Shown: positions 34,064-42,093 of the stretch, one piece after another
Position numbering within the stretch: position 1 is the first letter of the stretch
How the letters are laid out: every line of letters begins with the position of its first letter
Assembly (NCBI RefSeq): GCF_007830315.1
Contig: NZ_VLKJ01000004.1
Coordinates: forward strand, 248,001 to 312,000
Length of the DNA: 64,000 nt
Reading direction: 5' to 3'
From: Novosphingobium taihuense
GTDB taxonomy: Bacteria; Pseudomonadota; Alphaproteobacteria; Sphingomonadales; Sphingomonadaceae
Notes under the pieces: generated by a model
What the model saw: only the letters and a program-made list of their open reading frames with translations
What the model was told of the DNA's origin: nothing
The model's database searches: none
Translations under genes and position numbers: made by a program

Positions 34064-34783
34064 TCAGTTCATCCTGGCGAGGATCTGGGGGCGCAGGCTG
34101 TCCCAGTCGTGGGTGCCGGCGAGCAGGATGCCGTCGATCATGAAACTTGGGGTACCGGTGACGCCGAGGGTTTCGGAGGCGTAATCGGTCTGCTTTGCCA
34201 GCTTTTTGGCCAGCGCCTCGTTGGCAAGGCAGCGGTCCATCGTCTGGCGGTTCATGCCGCGAGCAGCCATGAACTCGTAAAACTTGAAATCACTGGCGAT
34301 GGCGCGGGTGCGGGTGGCGAAGGGGCCGGTGAACCAGCGCTGGCGCTGCGCTTCGGTTGAGTTCGTGAGCGGGCCGATCCACTGCGGCTGCAGGCGCATG
34401 AACGCAGTGTGCAGCTGGAAGAAGCGGCTGGGCGGGGCGCAGTTGGTGATCAGCGCCACGGTCATGTCGACCGGATCGCGCACGAAATTGCGCACCTCGA
34501 CCGCGCCCTTGCCCGGCGCGATCATGCCGATCTTGAGCTGGCCTTCGGACTCGGTCTCGAAATGCGAGCAGTGCGGGCAGGTGTAGCTGACGAATTCGAT
34601 CAGGCGCAGCTTGGCCGCAGGATTGCCGAGCAGGTGGTTGCCTTCGGGCGTGGCCGTGCTGGTGACGGCCCAATTGAGGCCGCCAGCAGGGCGCGGCGGC
34701 GCCTTTTTCGCAGGCTGGCCGAACGAGCCCGATGCAATGAGCGCTGTGGCAGCAATTGCGGCTGTGACGAGCTTGCGGATCAT
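34064..34783 (-). CDS. DsbA-family periplasmic thiol oxidoreductase
   Basis: A 239-residue exported thioredoxin-fold protein. Residues 1-22 are a Sec signal peptide without lipobox. The active site is Cys69-Pro-His-Cys72 (SYTCPHCSHF), as in classical DsbA, and the cis-Pro motif is TGTPSFMIDG. Its start overlaps the DciA stop by four bases (ATGA). Together with the CSHC paralogue downstream it may provide oxidase and isomerase/reductase roles in the periplasm; that division is inference. Confidence 0.9.
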   Translation of the reverse strand: MIRKLVTAAIAATALIASGSFGQPAKKAPPRPAGGLNWAVTSTATPEGNHLLGNPAAKLRLIEFVSYTCPHCSHFETESEGQLKIGMIAPGKGAVEVRNFVRDPVDMTVALITNCAPPSRFFQLHTAFMRLQPQWIGPLTNSTEAQRQRWFTGPFATRTRAIASDFKFYEFMAARGMNRQTMDRCLANEALAKKLAKQTDYASETLGVTGTPSFMIDGILLAGTHDWDSLRPQILARMN

Positions 34784-35376
34784 CCGACTTTCTTCCCCCC
34801 GGTTGCACTATCAAGACTGCGCGCCAGCGATTCCAGAACGGTGCGCAGTTCCGGATCGCCGATGTCGCGCAGCGAATCCCCCAGCTCCATCGGAATGGGC
34901 TTCAATGAAGGGGGCGCCGCGCGCAGCTGATCCTTGGGCTTTGGTGCCTGAACAGCGCCTTGCCGGATCTTGACCTTGGCCACGGCGCGATAGCCGAAGA
35001 AGCGGTTCACCCGCTCGATGATTTCGGGCGTGACGTGCTGGATCATCGGCGCATGGGCAGGGCTGACGACAAGCTGGAGAATGCCTTCGGTCTTCTCGCC
35101 CGGTGGAAAGCGGATCGATTCAGGCATGCAATTGCGGGCGTGCCGTTCGCCCACGATCTCGGGCCAGCGGGTGACGACGCTCGATTGCACGAAGCCGAAA
35201 CGGCGGAAGGCAGTACGGCCGATTGCGGGCATGAGATCGGCGATCTGGCGCGCTTCGCCGCCACGGGGGCGCTCGTACAGCCTGCCCGCATCGGCCTTTG
35301 CCCCCGCTTTCGTTGCCGGGCGGGGTTTGCGTTTGGGCGCGTCCGAAGGGGTGCTTTCCATATCGCTTCGCGCCAT
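34780..35376 (-). CDS. dciA: DciA family (DUF721) replicative helicase-loader protein
   Basis: A 198-residue protein of the DUF721/DciA family, which loads or recruits the replicative helicase DnaB in bacteria lacking DnaC/DnaI. The conserved domain spans about residues 35-135: RFGFVQSSVVTRWPEIVGERHARNCMPESIRF and VNRFFGYRAVAKVKIRQG. The basic N-terminal tail (KRKPRPATKAGAKA) may bind DNA. The start at 35376 leaves 14 bases to the divergent mutY ATG; an internal Met at 35361 is an alternative. Confidence 0.85.
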   Translation of the reverse strand: MARSDMESTPSDAPKRKPRPATKAGAKADAGRLYERPRGGEARQIADLMPAIGRTAFRRFGFVQSSVVTRWPEIVGERHARNCMPESIRFPPGEKTEGILQLVVSPAHAPMIQHVTPEIIERVNRFFGYRAVAKVKIRQGAVQAPKPKDQLRAAPPSLKPIPMELGDSLRDIGDPELRTVLESLARSLDSATGGKKVG

Positions 35377-35390
35377 GCCATAGGTGCGCG

Positions 35391-36455
35391 ATGCAAGCCA
35401 GAGAGGAAGCCGCAAAGTCGTTCGATACCGAGGCAATCGCCCCGGCTTTGCTGGCGTGGTACGATGCCAATGCGCGGCGGCTGCCGTGGCGCAGTTTGCC
35501 GGGGGAAGAGCGGCAGGACCCTTACAAGGTCTGGCTCTCCGAAGTGATGCTGCAGCAGACGACGGTGGCGGCGGTGGGGCCGTATTTCGCGAAATTCACC
35601 GAACGCTGGCCGACTGTGGCCGATCTCGCGGCGGCGGACGATGCCGATGTCATGGCGGCCTGGGCGGGACTGGGGTACTATGCCCGGGCGCGCAACCTGC
35701 TGGCCTGCGCGCGCGCGGTGGCGGCAATGGGCGGGGCATTTCCCGATACCGAGGCGGCCTTGCGGGAGCTTCCGGGGCTGGGAGACTATACGGCGGCTGC
35801 CGTGGCGGCGATTGCCTTCGGGCGGCGCGCGGTGGTGGTCGATGCGAACGTCGAGCGCGTTGTGGCGCGGCTCTTCGCGATCGACGAGCCATTGCCAGCG
35901 GGCAAGGCGGCGATCCGTTTCGCGGCAGGGCAGGTCACGCCGGACGAGCGGGCGGGGGATTTCGCGCAAGGGATGATGGACCTTGGCGCGACGATCTGCA
36001 CCGCCAGAAGCCCGCGCTGCATGCTGTGTCCCTTGCGCGAGGTGTGCCGGGGCTATGCAGAGGGATCGCCCGAGCGCTTGCCGGTGAAGGCGGCGAAGAA
36101 GGCCAAACCGGTGCGGCAGGGGCGGGCCTACTGGATCGAGCGCGAAGGCAAGGTGCTGCTGATCAAGCGGCCGGGACGCGGAATGCTGGGCGGAATGCGC
36201 GCGCTACCTGACGACGGCTGGTCGGCACGGGGCGATGGGGCAGAGGCGCTGGAGGGGCAATGGCGCGCGGGCGGGATCGTCCGCCACGGGTTCACGCATT
36301 TCGATCTCGAATTGCAATTGATGCTTTCGGTTCAGGCACAAGCGGTTAGTCTGCCCGAGGGAGAATGGTGGCCGGTCGAAACGATCGAGGCCGCCGGATT
36401 GCCGACCGTGTTCGCCAAGGCGGCGCGGCTGGCGATTGCCGAGAGGATAGACTGA
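35391..36455 (+). CDS. mutY: A/G-specific adenine glycosylase
   Basis: DNA repair enzyme that removes adenine opposite 8-oxoguanine. 354 residues with the HhH-GPD fold: catalytic Glu51 in EVMLQQT, Asp151 in VVDANVERVVARL, the helix-hairpin-helix LPGLGDYTAAAVAAIAFG, and the [4Fe-4S] ligands Cys203-x6-Cys210-x2-Cys213-x5-Cys219. The C-terminal MutT-like domain that reads 8-oxoG follows (WWPVETIEAAGLPTVFAKA). The start ATG at 35391 is divergent from dciA. The serine hydrolase gene begins 3 bases after its stop. Confidence 0.97.
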   Translation: MQAREEAAKSFDTEAIAPALLAWYDANARRLPWRSLPGEERQDPYKVWLSEVMLQQTTVAAVGPYFAKFTERWPTVADLAAADDADVMAAWAGLGYYARARNLLACARAVAAMGGAFPDTEAALRELPGLGDYTAAAVAAIAFGRRAVVVDANVERVVARLFAIDEPLPAGKAAIRFAAGQVTPDERAGDFAQGMMDLGATICTARSPRCMLCPLREVCRGYAEGSPERLPVKAAKKAKPVRQGRAYWIEREGKVLLIKRPGRGMLGGMRALPDDGWSARGDGAEALEGQWRAGGIVRHGFTHFDLELQLMLSVQAQAVSLPEGEWWPVETIEAAGLPTVFAKAARLAIAERID

Positions 36456-36458
36456 CAC

Positions 36459-37754
36459 ATGCAAAGAATGGCGGTTTCGCGGCGGGGATTCATCGGATCG
36501 CTGGGACTGGTGGCGGGGAGTGCTTTGCTCCCGCGCATGGCCTGGGCAAGCGCGGCGGCAGAGGCGCGGTTTCCGGCGGTGACGGCGATGCTCGATGGCT
36601 ATGTTTCCTCGGGCAAGCTGCCAGGGATGATCGCGGCGCTGGGCTGGGGTGCGGGCGAGGCACCGCTGGACATTGCACGCGGGACGCTGGCCAAGGGGCT
36701 GGCGCTGCCGGTCGACATGGACAGCCTGTTCCGCATCTATTCGATGACAAAGCCGATCACCGGGATGGCGGCGATGATGCTGGTGGACGAGGGCAAGCTG
36801 CGGCTCGACCAGCCGATTGCCGACCTGTTGCCAGCGTTCGGCAAGATGCAGGTGCAGGTGACGCCGGACGGCTCGCTGACGGATCTGCGTCCGGCAAGGG
36901 GCCAGATCACCGTGCGTCATCTGCTGACGCATACGGCGGGCCTTGGCTATTCGATCATCCAGAAGGGGCCGATCAAGGACGCCTATATCAAGGCAGGACT
37001 GGTGCCGGGGCAAGCGAGCCGGATGCCGATGCCCGGGATGGACGCGCCCAAGCCGTTGAAGAGCCTGGCCGAGTTTGCCGATGTGCTCGCAACGATGCCG
37101 TTGGTCTATGAACCGGGGAGCGTGTGGAGCTATTCGGTCGGGCTTGACCTGCTGGGACGGGTGATCGAGGTCGCCTCGGGCAAGCCGTTCGATGCATTCT
37201 TGGCCGAGCGGGTGTTCGGACCTTGCGGAATGAGTTCCACGTGGTTCCGCGTGCCCGCAAGCGAGGTCGGGCGGCTGACCACCAACTATGCCGCGGTGGG
37301 TGGCATGCTGTTTCCGGTCGATCCGGCAAAAGCCTCGATCTATCTCGATCAGCCGCCCTACCCGTTCGGCGGGGCAGGGCTGGTATCAAGCCCTCGCGAC
37401 TATGATCGCTTCCTGCGGATGCTGCTGGGCTTCGGGAAGATAGACGGCACGCAGGTGATGAGTGAGGCGGCTGTCCGGCTGGGGACAAGCAATCTCCTGC
37501 CCGAGGGTACCGACCTTTCGCAGTCCTTCATCAAGGGCAACGGCTTTGGCGCAGGCGGCTCGGTGGGGCTGGGCGTCGATGCCGGGACTTATGGCTGGGC
37601 GGGGGCGGCAGGGACCGTCGGCTTCGTCAATTACCGGGTGGGGCTGCGCGCGGGGGTCTACACCCAGTACATGCCTTCGGAAGCCTATCCGGTGCACAGG
37701 GAATTCGCGCAGGCCGTGCTGGCCGACGTAACGGGGAAGAAGGCCGCAGCCTGA
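36459..37754 (+). CDS. Tat-exported serine hydrolase, class C beta-lactamase fold
   Basis: A 431-residue penicillin-binding-protein-like hydrolase. The N-terminus has a twin-arginine signal, SRRGFIGS, with AWA cleavage near residue 30. The active site has Ser95-x-x-Lys98 (SMTK) and Tyr225 (YSV) in the position of the class C Tyr-x-Asn; the third motif is HLLTHTAGLGY-associated. Family members are esterases, LovD-like transacylases and D-amino-acid peptidases, and the Y-x-N Asn is missing here, so true beta-lactamase activity is unlikely. It follows mutY closely and overlaps nudC. Confidence 0.85.
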   Translation: MQRMAVSRRGFIGSLGLVAGSALLPRMAWASAAAEARFPAVTAMLDGYVSSGKLPGMIAALGWGAGEAPLDIARGTLAKGLALPVDMDSLFRIYSMTKPITGMAAMMLVDEGKLRLDQPIADLLPAFGKMQVQVTPDGSLTDLRPARGQITVRHLLTHTAGLGYSIIQKGPIKDAYIKAGLVPGQASRMPMPGMDAPKPLKSLAEFADVLATMPLVYEPGSVWSYSVGLDLLGRVIEVASGKPFDAFLAERVFGPCGMSSTWFRVPASEVGRLTTNYAAVGGMLFPVDPAKASIYLDQPPYPFGGAGLVSSPRDYDRFLRMLLGFGKIDGTQVMSEAAVRLGTSNLLPEGTDLSQSFIKGNGFGAGGSVGLGVDAGTYGWAGAAGTVGFVNYRVGLRAGVYTQYMPSEAYPVHREFAQAVLADVTGKKAAA

Positions 37755-38638
37755 TGGACACTACGACGATTGCATTTGCGGGCGGCGGGCTCGACCGCGC
37801 CGACCATATCCGGGGCGATGCCGACAAGCTCGGCAGCCTGATGAACTGGCGCGCCCGGCTGCTGAAGCTTGAGGGGATCGACCCGGTGATCGCGCCCGAT
37901 GGCGGGCTCGACTGGGGCACGCTGGCCGATGCCGACCCTGATGCGGAGCTGGTGTTCCTTGGACTTAGCGAGGACGGGCGCGGATGCTTTGCGCAAGTGA
38001 CTCCGGCGATCATGGGCAGCGTTGCGCCGCCAAATCCGCGCCTGTGGGCAGCGATGGGATCGCTCACGCCCGGTGATCTTTCGATCTATGGCGGTGCGCG
38101 CAGTCTGGTGGACTGGCATGCGCGGCACCGCTTCTGCGCGCGGTGCGGTTCGGCAACGAAGCTGGCAAAGGGCGGCTGGCAGCGGACATGCACCAACGAT
38201 GCCTGCAAGGCCGAACACTTCCCGCGCGTCGATCCGGTGACGATCATGACCGTGGAGTGCGAGGGCGAGTTGCTGCTTGGCCGTCAGCCACGCTTTCCGC
38301 CACGGCGCTTTTCGGCGCTGGCAGGCTTCGTAGAACCGGGCGAGGGACTGGAAGACGCGGTGCGGCGCGAGGTGCTGGAAGAAGCAGGGATCAAGGTCGA
38401 CGTCGTCGATTACGTGGCGAGCCAGCCCTGGCCGTTCCCGTCATCGCTGATGATCGCGTGCCATGCCTTCACCACGCAGCGCGAGATCACGATCGACGCG
38501 ACCGAACTTGACGATGCCCGATGGTTCACGCGTGAGGAGGTTCGCTACGCCATGAGCGGGGCCGAGGATGGCGCATTCATCGCCCCGCCACCCTTTGCCG
38601 TAGCGCACCATCTGCTCAAGTGGTGGCTGTCGCAATGA
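37754..38638 (+). CDS. nudC: NAD(+) diphosphatase
   Basis: Nudix hydrolase (294 residues) that cleaves NADH/NAD and, in E. coli, removes NAD caps from RNA. The zinc ribbon is Cys128/131/146/151 (FCARCG and CTNDAC). The Nudix box runs from Gly191 to about 213 (GFVEPGEGLEDAVRREVLEE). The NADH-specific motif SQPWPFPSS is at 223-231. Its ATG overlaps the serine hydrolase stop by one base, and its own stop overlaps the DsbA-fold gene (ATGA). Confidence 0.96.
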   Translation: MDTTTIAFAGGGLDRADHIRGDADKLGSLMNWRARLLKLEGIDPVIAPDGGLDWGTLADADPDAELVFLGLSEDGRGCFAQVTPAIMGSVAPPNPRLWAAMGSLTPGDLSIYGGARSLVDWHARHRFCARCGSATKLAKGGWQRTCTNDACKAEHFPRVDPVTIMTVECEGELLLGRQPRFPPRRFSALAGFVEPGEGLEDAVRREVLEEAGIKVDVVDYVASQPWPFPSSLMIACHAFTTQREITIDATELDDARWFTREEVRYAMSGAEDGAFIAPPPFAVAHHLLKWWLSQ

Positions 38639-39333
38639 CGGCTTCCACGCCAGCCAAGGTCACTCTCGACATCTGGTCGGACGTGATGTGCCCGTGGTGC
38701 GTGATCGGGCTGAAGCAGCTCGACAAGGCACTGGCCGGAATGGCGGGGGAAGTGGACGCGACAGTTCGCTTCCATCCTTTCGAGCTGAACCCCGACATGC
38801 CCGAGGAAGGTGAGGAGCAGTCCGCTCACATTCAGCGCAAATATGGCCGAACACCGGAACAGTCGGCAGGGGTGCGCGAGACGCTGAAGGGTGCGGCCGA
38901 GCGTGCAGGCTATTCGTTCGACTACACCGGAGAGGGCGAAGCGCCCCCTGCGATGATGTGGAACACTCGGATGGCGCATCGGCTGCTGACCTGGGCCTTG
39001 CGCGATTACGGGCCGGGGCGGCAGGTGGATCTCAAGCGTGCCCTGTTCGATGCGCACTTCAAGGCGCGGAGGAACGTGTCAGATCCCGAAGTGCTGGCCG
39101 AAGTTGCAGAAGCCATAGGCTTGCCGCGGCTGAACGCGCTGCAGGCTCTGATCGACCCGCAGCTTGACGCGATCGTGACGACTGAGGAGCGGCAGGCTTG
39201 GGACTGGAACGTGACCGGCGTTCCGGCGGTGGTGATCAACGGCAAGCTCATCGTGCCGGGGGCGCAGGAGCCTCAAGTCTATGCCGACCTGATCCGGAAG
39301 GTTTTGGCTCGCGAGGCTGCCGGGAAGGCTTGA
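38635..39333 (+). CDS. DsbA-fold oxidoreductase, FrnE-like
   Basis: A 232-residue cytoplasmic DsbA-fold protein of the FrnE/2-hydroxychromene-2-carboxylate isomerase group, without signal peptide. The active site is Cys19-Pro-Trp-Cys22 (SDVMCPWCVIG), followed by RFHPFELNPDMP and the cis-Pro loop TGVPAVVINGK. FrnE homologues are linked to oxidative-stress tolerance. The Met at 38635 overlaps the nudC stop; a GTG 5 codons earlier is possible. Transcription converges on the toxin-antitoxin pair with two bases between the stops. Confidence 0.88.
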   Translation: MTASTPAKVTLDIWSDVMCPWCVIGLKQLDKALAGMAGEVDATVRFHPFELNPDMPEEGEEQSAHIQRKYGRTPEQSAGVRETLKGAAERAGYSFDYTGEGEAPPAMMWNTRMAHRLLTWALRDYGPGRQVDLKRALFDAHFKARRNVSDPEVLAEVAEAIGLPRLNALQALIDPQLDAIVTTEERQAWDWNVTGVPAVVINGKLIVPGAQEPQVYADLIRKVLAREAAGKA

Positions 39334-39335
39334 GG

Positions 39336-39689
39336 TCAGGCCAGATCGTCGATGGAAACGCCAAGGGCGTCCGCCAGCTTGCGGGCGGTTTCGAGCGAGC
39401 CCTTTCGGCGACCCGCTTCGATATCTGCGATCTGGACGCGGTTCACACCTGATGCCCGGGCGAGTGCGGACTGCGTCAGTCCTCGCAATTTGCGCCAGAC
39501 GCGCAAGGGAGCTTCGCCCGCTAGCAGGCGCCTGAGCGTTTCGGCAGGAACGAGTTCATCGTCACCAGAAGCGATGGCCATCTTGGCGCGGTCAAAAGCG
39601 CGCAAGTCGCCCAATTCCTCCGCCGCGTGACGCAGGGCCTGATACTCATCAAGCGGGATGGTGATCATCTCACCCATGTCTGCCTCCAT
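39336..39689 (-). CDS. HTH-type antitoxin of a RelE-family toxin-antitoxin pair
   Basis: A 117-residue protein with a Cro/C1-type helix-turn-helix at about residues 60-116: LRGLTQSALARASGVNRVQIADIEAGRRKGSLETARKLADALGVS. The N-terminal 55 residues (ITIPLDEYQALRHAAEELGDL) probably wrap the toxin. The gene starts 3 bases after the toxin stop, so toxin precedes antitoxin as in HigBA-type modules. It probably binds the inverted repeats over the shared promoter at 39938-39973 to autorepress. Confidence 0.9.
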   Translation of the reverse strand: MEADMGEMITIPLDEYQALRHAAEELGDLRAFDRAKMAIASGDDELVPAETLRRLLAGEAPLRVWRKLRGLTQSALARASGVNRVQIADIEAGRRKGSLETARKLADALGVSIDDLA

Positions 39690-39692
39690 CAG

Positions 39693-39932
39693 TCATAGAT
39701 CGACCCGCGCACACCAAAGCACGGCCAGAATGACGCCGTCTTCCATGATTACGCGCCAATCGCCTACTCTCAACCGGATGCCATTACGACCTTTCAAGGC
39801 CTTGACGTTGTTGGCTAGCGCAGAAGGGTCTGTCGCGTATAGCTCAATCTTGTCTATTACGCGTGCGGATTCGTTGGGGGGCATCCGCCTGAGCGACCGG
39901 ATCGCAGCGCGTGTGTAGGTTATCGCCTTCAC
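39693..39932 (-). CDS. RelE/ParE-family toxin
   Basis: A 79-residue toxin of the RelE/ParE superfamily, expected to be an mRNA interferase or a gyrase poison. The family pattern is clear: KAITYTRAAIRSLRRMPPNESARVIDKIE, LKGRNGIRLRVGDWRVIM and VILAVLWCARVDL with basic residues in the RVGDWRV strand. The start is GTG at 39932. The predicted transcription start is at or within a base or two of this codon, so the mRNA may be leaderless. First gene of the toxin-antitoxin operon. Confidence 0.88.
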   Translation of the reverse strand: MKAITYTRAAIRSLRRMPPNESARVIDKIELYATDPSALANNVKALKGRNGIRLRVGDWRVIMEDGVILAVLWCARVDL

Positions 39933-39937
39933 AGCGC

Positions 39938-39973
39938 TTTGTAGCGCATGGCTACATAGTAGTCAAGGACTAC
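39938..39973 (-). promoter_or_regulatory. Toxin-antitoxin promoter with two operator repeats
   Basis: On the leftward strand -35 TTGACT (39961-39966) and -10 TACAAA (39938-39943) are spaced 17 bases. TGTAGC-N5-GCTACA (39940-39956) covers the -10 and spacer. GTAGTC-AAG-GACTAC (39959-39973) covers the -35. Both fit binding by the HTH antitoxin. Confidence 0.72.
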
Positions 39974-40377
39974 ACCAGCCCCAGCTTCGCTAGCTCCGAG
40001 GCGATCTGTGCGGGCAGGACTTCGCCTGCTTCTCCTTCACCCAGGTCGGCGGGCGCGTCGGCTTCTTCCAGATAGCGCCAGCCTTGGTGAGCGCGCCGGG
40101 GTTTGGGGTGGACTTCAACCAGCTTCGTGCTGACGACGATATTGGTACGCCCGCCTTCGGCTTCCTCGAACCCGACGATTTCCGAGCGGGCGACAAGCTG
40201 GTGCTTGTGAATCCAGTAAAGCGAGCCGCCAATCATTTCCTCGGCGCGCTTGGGGCGGTTGCGGGTGGTGAGGTACGCGTACTTGGCGCCGCCCCGTCGG
40301 CCTTCGGCGGAGAACCACTCGTGGATCTCAGCGAGCGACTGGGCTCCGTAGGCCACCTTGGTCATATGCAGGGGCAT
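39970..40377 (-). CDS. DUF1489 family protein
   Basis: A 135-residue protein of the DUF1489 family, conserved in alphaproteobacteria with no known activity. It is basic with aromatic motifs: AKYAYLTTRNRPKR, GGSLYWIHKHQLVARSEIVGFEE and HQGWRYLEEADAPADL. It has no signal or membrane segment. The Met at 40377 is preceded by GGAAGAAG. It lies 14 bases downstream of mgtE on the same strand and is probably co-transcribed with it. Its end reaches into the toxin-antitoxin operator region. Confidence 0.83.
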   Translation of the reverse strand: MPLHMTKVAYGAQSLAEIHEWFSAEGRRGGAKYAYLTTRNRPKRAEEMIGGSLYWIHKHQLVARSEIVGFEEAEGGRTNIVVSTKLVEVHPKPRRAHQGWRYLEEADAPADLGEGEAGEVLPAQIASELAKLGLV

Positions 40378-40391
40378 GATCTTCTTCCGAA

Positions 40392-41837
40392 CTAGGCCAG
40401 ACCGCTCAACACAGCGAGGCCGAGGAACGAGAAGAAGCCCATGACATCGGTCGCCATCGTCACGAATACGGCCGAAGAGACAGCCGGATCCACCTTGAGG
40501 CGATCGAGTGTGACCGGGACCATGATTCCGGCAAGGCCAGCGACCAGGTTGTTGATGACCATGGCCGAGCCGATCACTGCGCCCAGCAGCGGGTTGCCGA
40601 ACATCAGCGCAGTGCCACCGCCGATCAGCAGGCCGAGAGCGGCACCGTTGGTGGCGGCTATGCGCAATTCGCGCAGGATCATGCGCACGGTGTTGGAACT
40701 GGTCAACTGGTTCGTGGCGATGGCGCGGACGACCACTGCCAGTGTCTGTGTCCCGGCATTGCCGCCCATGCCTGAAACGATGGGCATGAGCACGGCGAGG
40801 AGAGCAAGCCTGGCAATTGCGCCCTGGAACAGACCGACGACCGACGATGCGATGATCGCGGTGCCGAGGTTCACCACCAGCCACGTGAGGCGCGTGCGGA
40901 CCGTCAGCAGGATCGGCTCGTTGATGTCGCCATCGCCTGCACCGGACAGACGCAGGATGTCCTCGCTCGCCTCTTCCTGAATGATGTGGACAATGTCGTC
41001 GACGGTGATCTGGCCGACGAGACGCCCGCTTTCGTCAACCACGGCAGCCGAGATCAGCGCATACTTCTGGAAGCGCAGCGCGACTTCTTCCTGATCCATC
41101 GAGACCGGGATCAGAGTCTGGTCGCGCTTCATCACGTCGGCCAGCGGCACGCTGCGCGGCGCGCGCAGGATCCACGAGAGGCTGCAGGTGCCGACCGGAT
41201 GGTGTTTGTGATCGACGATGAACACTTCCCAGAATTCGGTGGGCAGTTCGTCGTCGCGCCGCAGGTAATCGATCAGGTCGCCCACGGTCATTGCCTCGGG
41301 CACCGCGATCAGGTCGCGGCTCATCAAGCGGCCGGCGGTTTCTTCCGGATACGAGAGCGCCGATTCGATGGCAGCGCGGTCTTCCGGCTCCATCTCGGCG
41401 AGGACGGCCTGCTGGTCTTCCTCGTCAAGGTCTTCGATCAGGGCGACGGCATCATCCGTCTCCATCTGCTCGGCAAGGTCGGCGACCTCTTCGGGCTCGA
41501 GCTCCTCCACCAGCAGTTCGCGGACGTGATCGTTGAGCTCGGCAAGGACTTCGCCGCCCATCAGGTCGTTGATCGCGCGGGCGAGGGTTACGCGGTCATC
41601 CCGGTCGATCAGCTCGAAAAGGTCGGCGATGTCTGCGGGGTGGAGCGGTTCTACGAGATTGTAGACGGTCTCGTCGTCGCCCGCTTCGAGCGCTTCGGCA
41701 ACCTTGCGCACGAAGCCGGGACGAAGGGTATTGTCTTCTTCGTCAAGGCTTTCGGAATTGCGCGCTAGCTCGACCGGCGCGGGCGCATCGTCCACGTCGG
41801 GGGCGTAGGATTCGATGAGGTCCTCGTCGCGCTCCAT
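40392..41837 (-). CDS. mgtE: Magnesium transporter MgtE
   Basis: Magnesium channel-type transporter of 481 residues. A long acidic N-domain (many Glu/Asp pairs, about residues 40-170) and two CBS domains (about 175-300) form the cytoplasmic Mg sensor. Five C-terminal helices form the pore, with the family motif PIVSGMGGNAGTQTLAVVVRAI. The start ATG at 41837 has a poor ribosome binding site, and a 10-base palindrome GGGTTAACCC (41844-41853) sits just before it. A large hairpin lies about 100 bases upstream, suggesting leader control. Confidence 0.96.
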   Translation of the reverse strand: MERDEDLIESYAPDVDDAPAPVELARNSESLDEEDNTLRPGFVRKVAEALEAGDDETVYNLVEPLHPADIADLFELIDRDDRVTLARAINDLMGGEVLAELNDHVRELLVEELEPEEVADLAEQMETDDAVALIEDLDEEDQQAVLAEMEPEDRAAIESALSYPEETAGRLMSRDLIAVPEAMTVGDLIDYLRRDDELPTEFWEVFIVDHKHHPVGTCSLSWILRAPRSVPLADVMKRDQTLIPVSMDQEEVALRFQKYALISAAVVDESGRLVGQITVDDIVHIIQEEASEDILRLSGAGDGDINEPILLTVRTRLTWLVVNLGTAIIASSVVGLFQGAIARLALLAVLMPIVSGMGGNAGTQTLAVVVRAIATNQLTSSNTVRMILRELRIAATNGAALGLLIGGGTALMFGNPLLGAVIGSAMVINNLVAGLAGIMVPVTLDRLKVDPAVSSAVFVTMATDVMGFFSFLGLAVLSGLA

Positions 41838-41935
41838 GGGGGCGGGTTAACCCCTGAGGCGTCAATTGCAACCGCCTAGCAGACCTATGCGTGAGTTTAT
41901 TTGGGAGTGCGCCCAAGACATCCGTCTCCGGCTTT

Positions 41936-42016
41936 CGGCACCGGCCCGCTCCCCCACCCGGCCACCCATTCAGGATACTCTCGTGGGCGGCCGGGTGGGG
42001 GAGCGGGCCGGTGCCG
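41936..42016 (-). promoter_or_regulatory. 33-bp-arm inverted repeat in the mgtE upstream region
   Basis: Arms 41936-41968 and 41984-42016 are complementary over 33 bases except one position, around a 15-base loop. The exception is an A/C clash in rightward RNA but a G.U wobble in leftward RNA. A TATAAG -10-like box lies upstream for leftward transcription (42057-42062). Either an RNA leader of mgtE or a mobile palindromic element. Confidence 0.6.
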
Positions 42017-42093
42017 CCCGACCAAAGCGGATACGCGTGACTTTCTTTTTTCAGCCCTTATATCGGCGCGCAAACAAGCAAGGATTGCTACCA

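Noticed and set aside
36459..37754. A true beta-lactamase resistance gene
   Set aside because: The Tyr-x-Asn motif is Tyr-Ser-Val here; the esterase or transacylase-like group is more likely.
37754..38638. nudC as a generic Nudix protein
   Set aside because: The zinc ribbon and SQPWPFP motif make NAD diphosphatase the specific call.
41838..42093. Known Mg-sensing M-box riboswitch before mgtE
   Set aside because: No M-box arrangement is recognisable; only a long hairpin and a palindrome are seen, so no named riboswitch is called.
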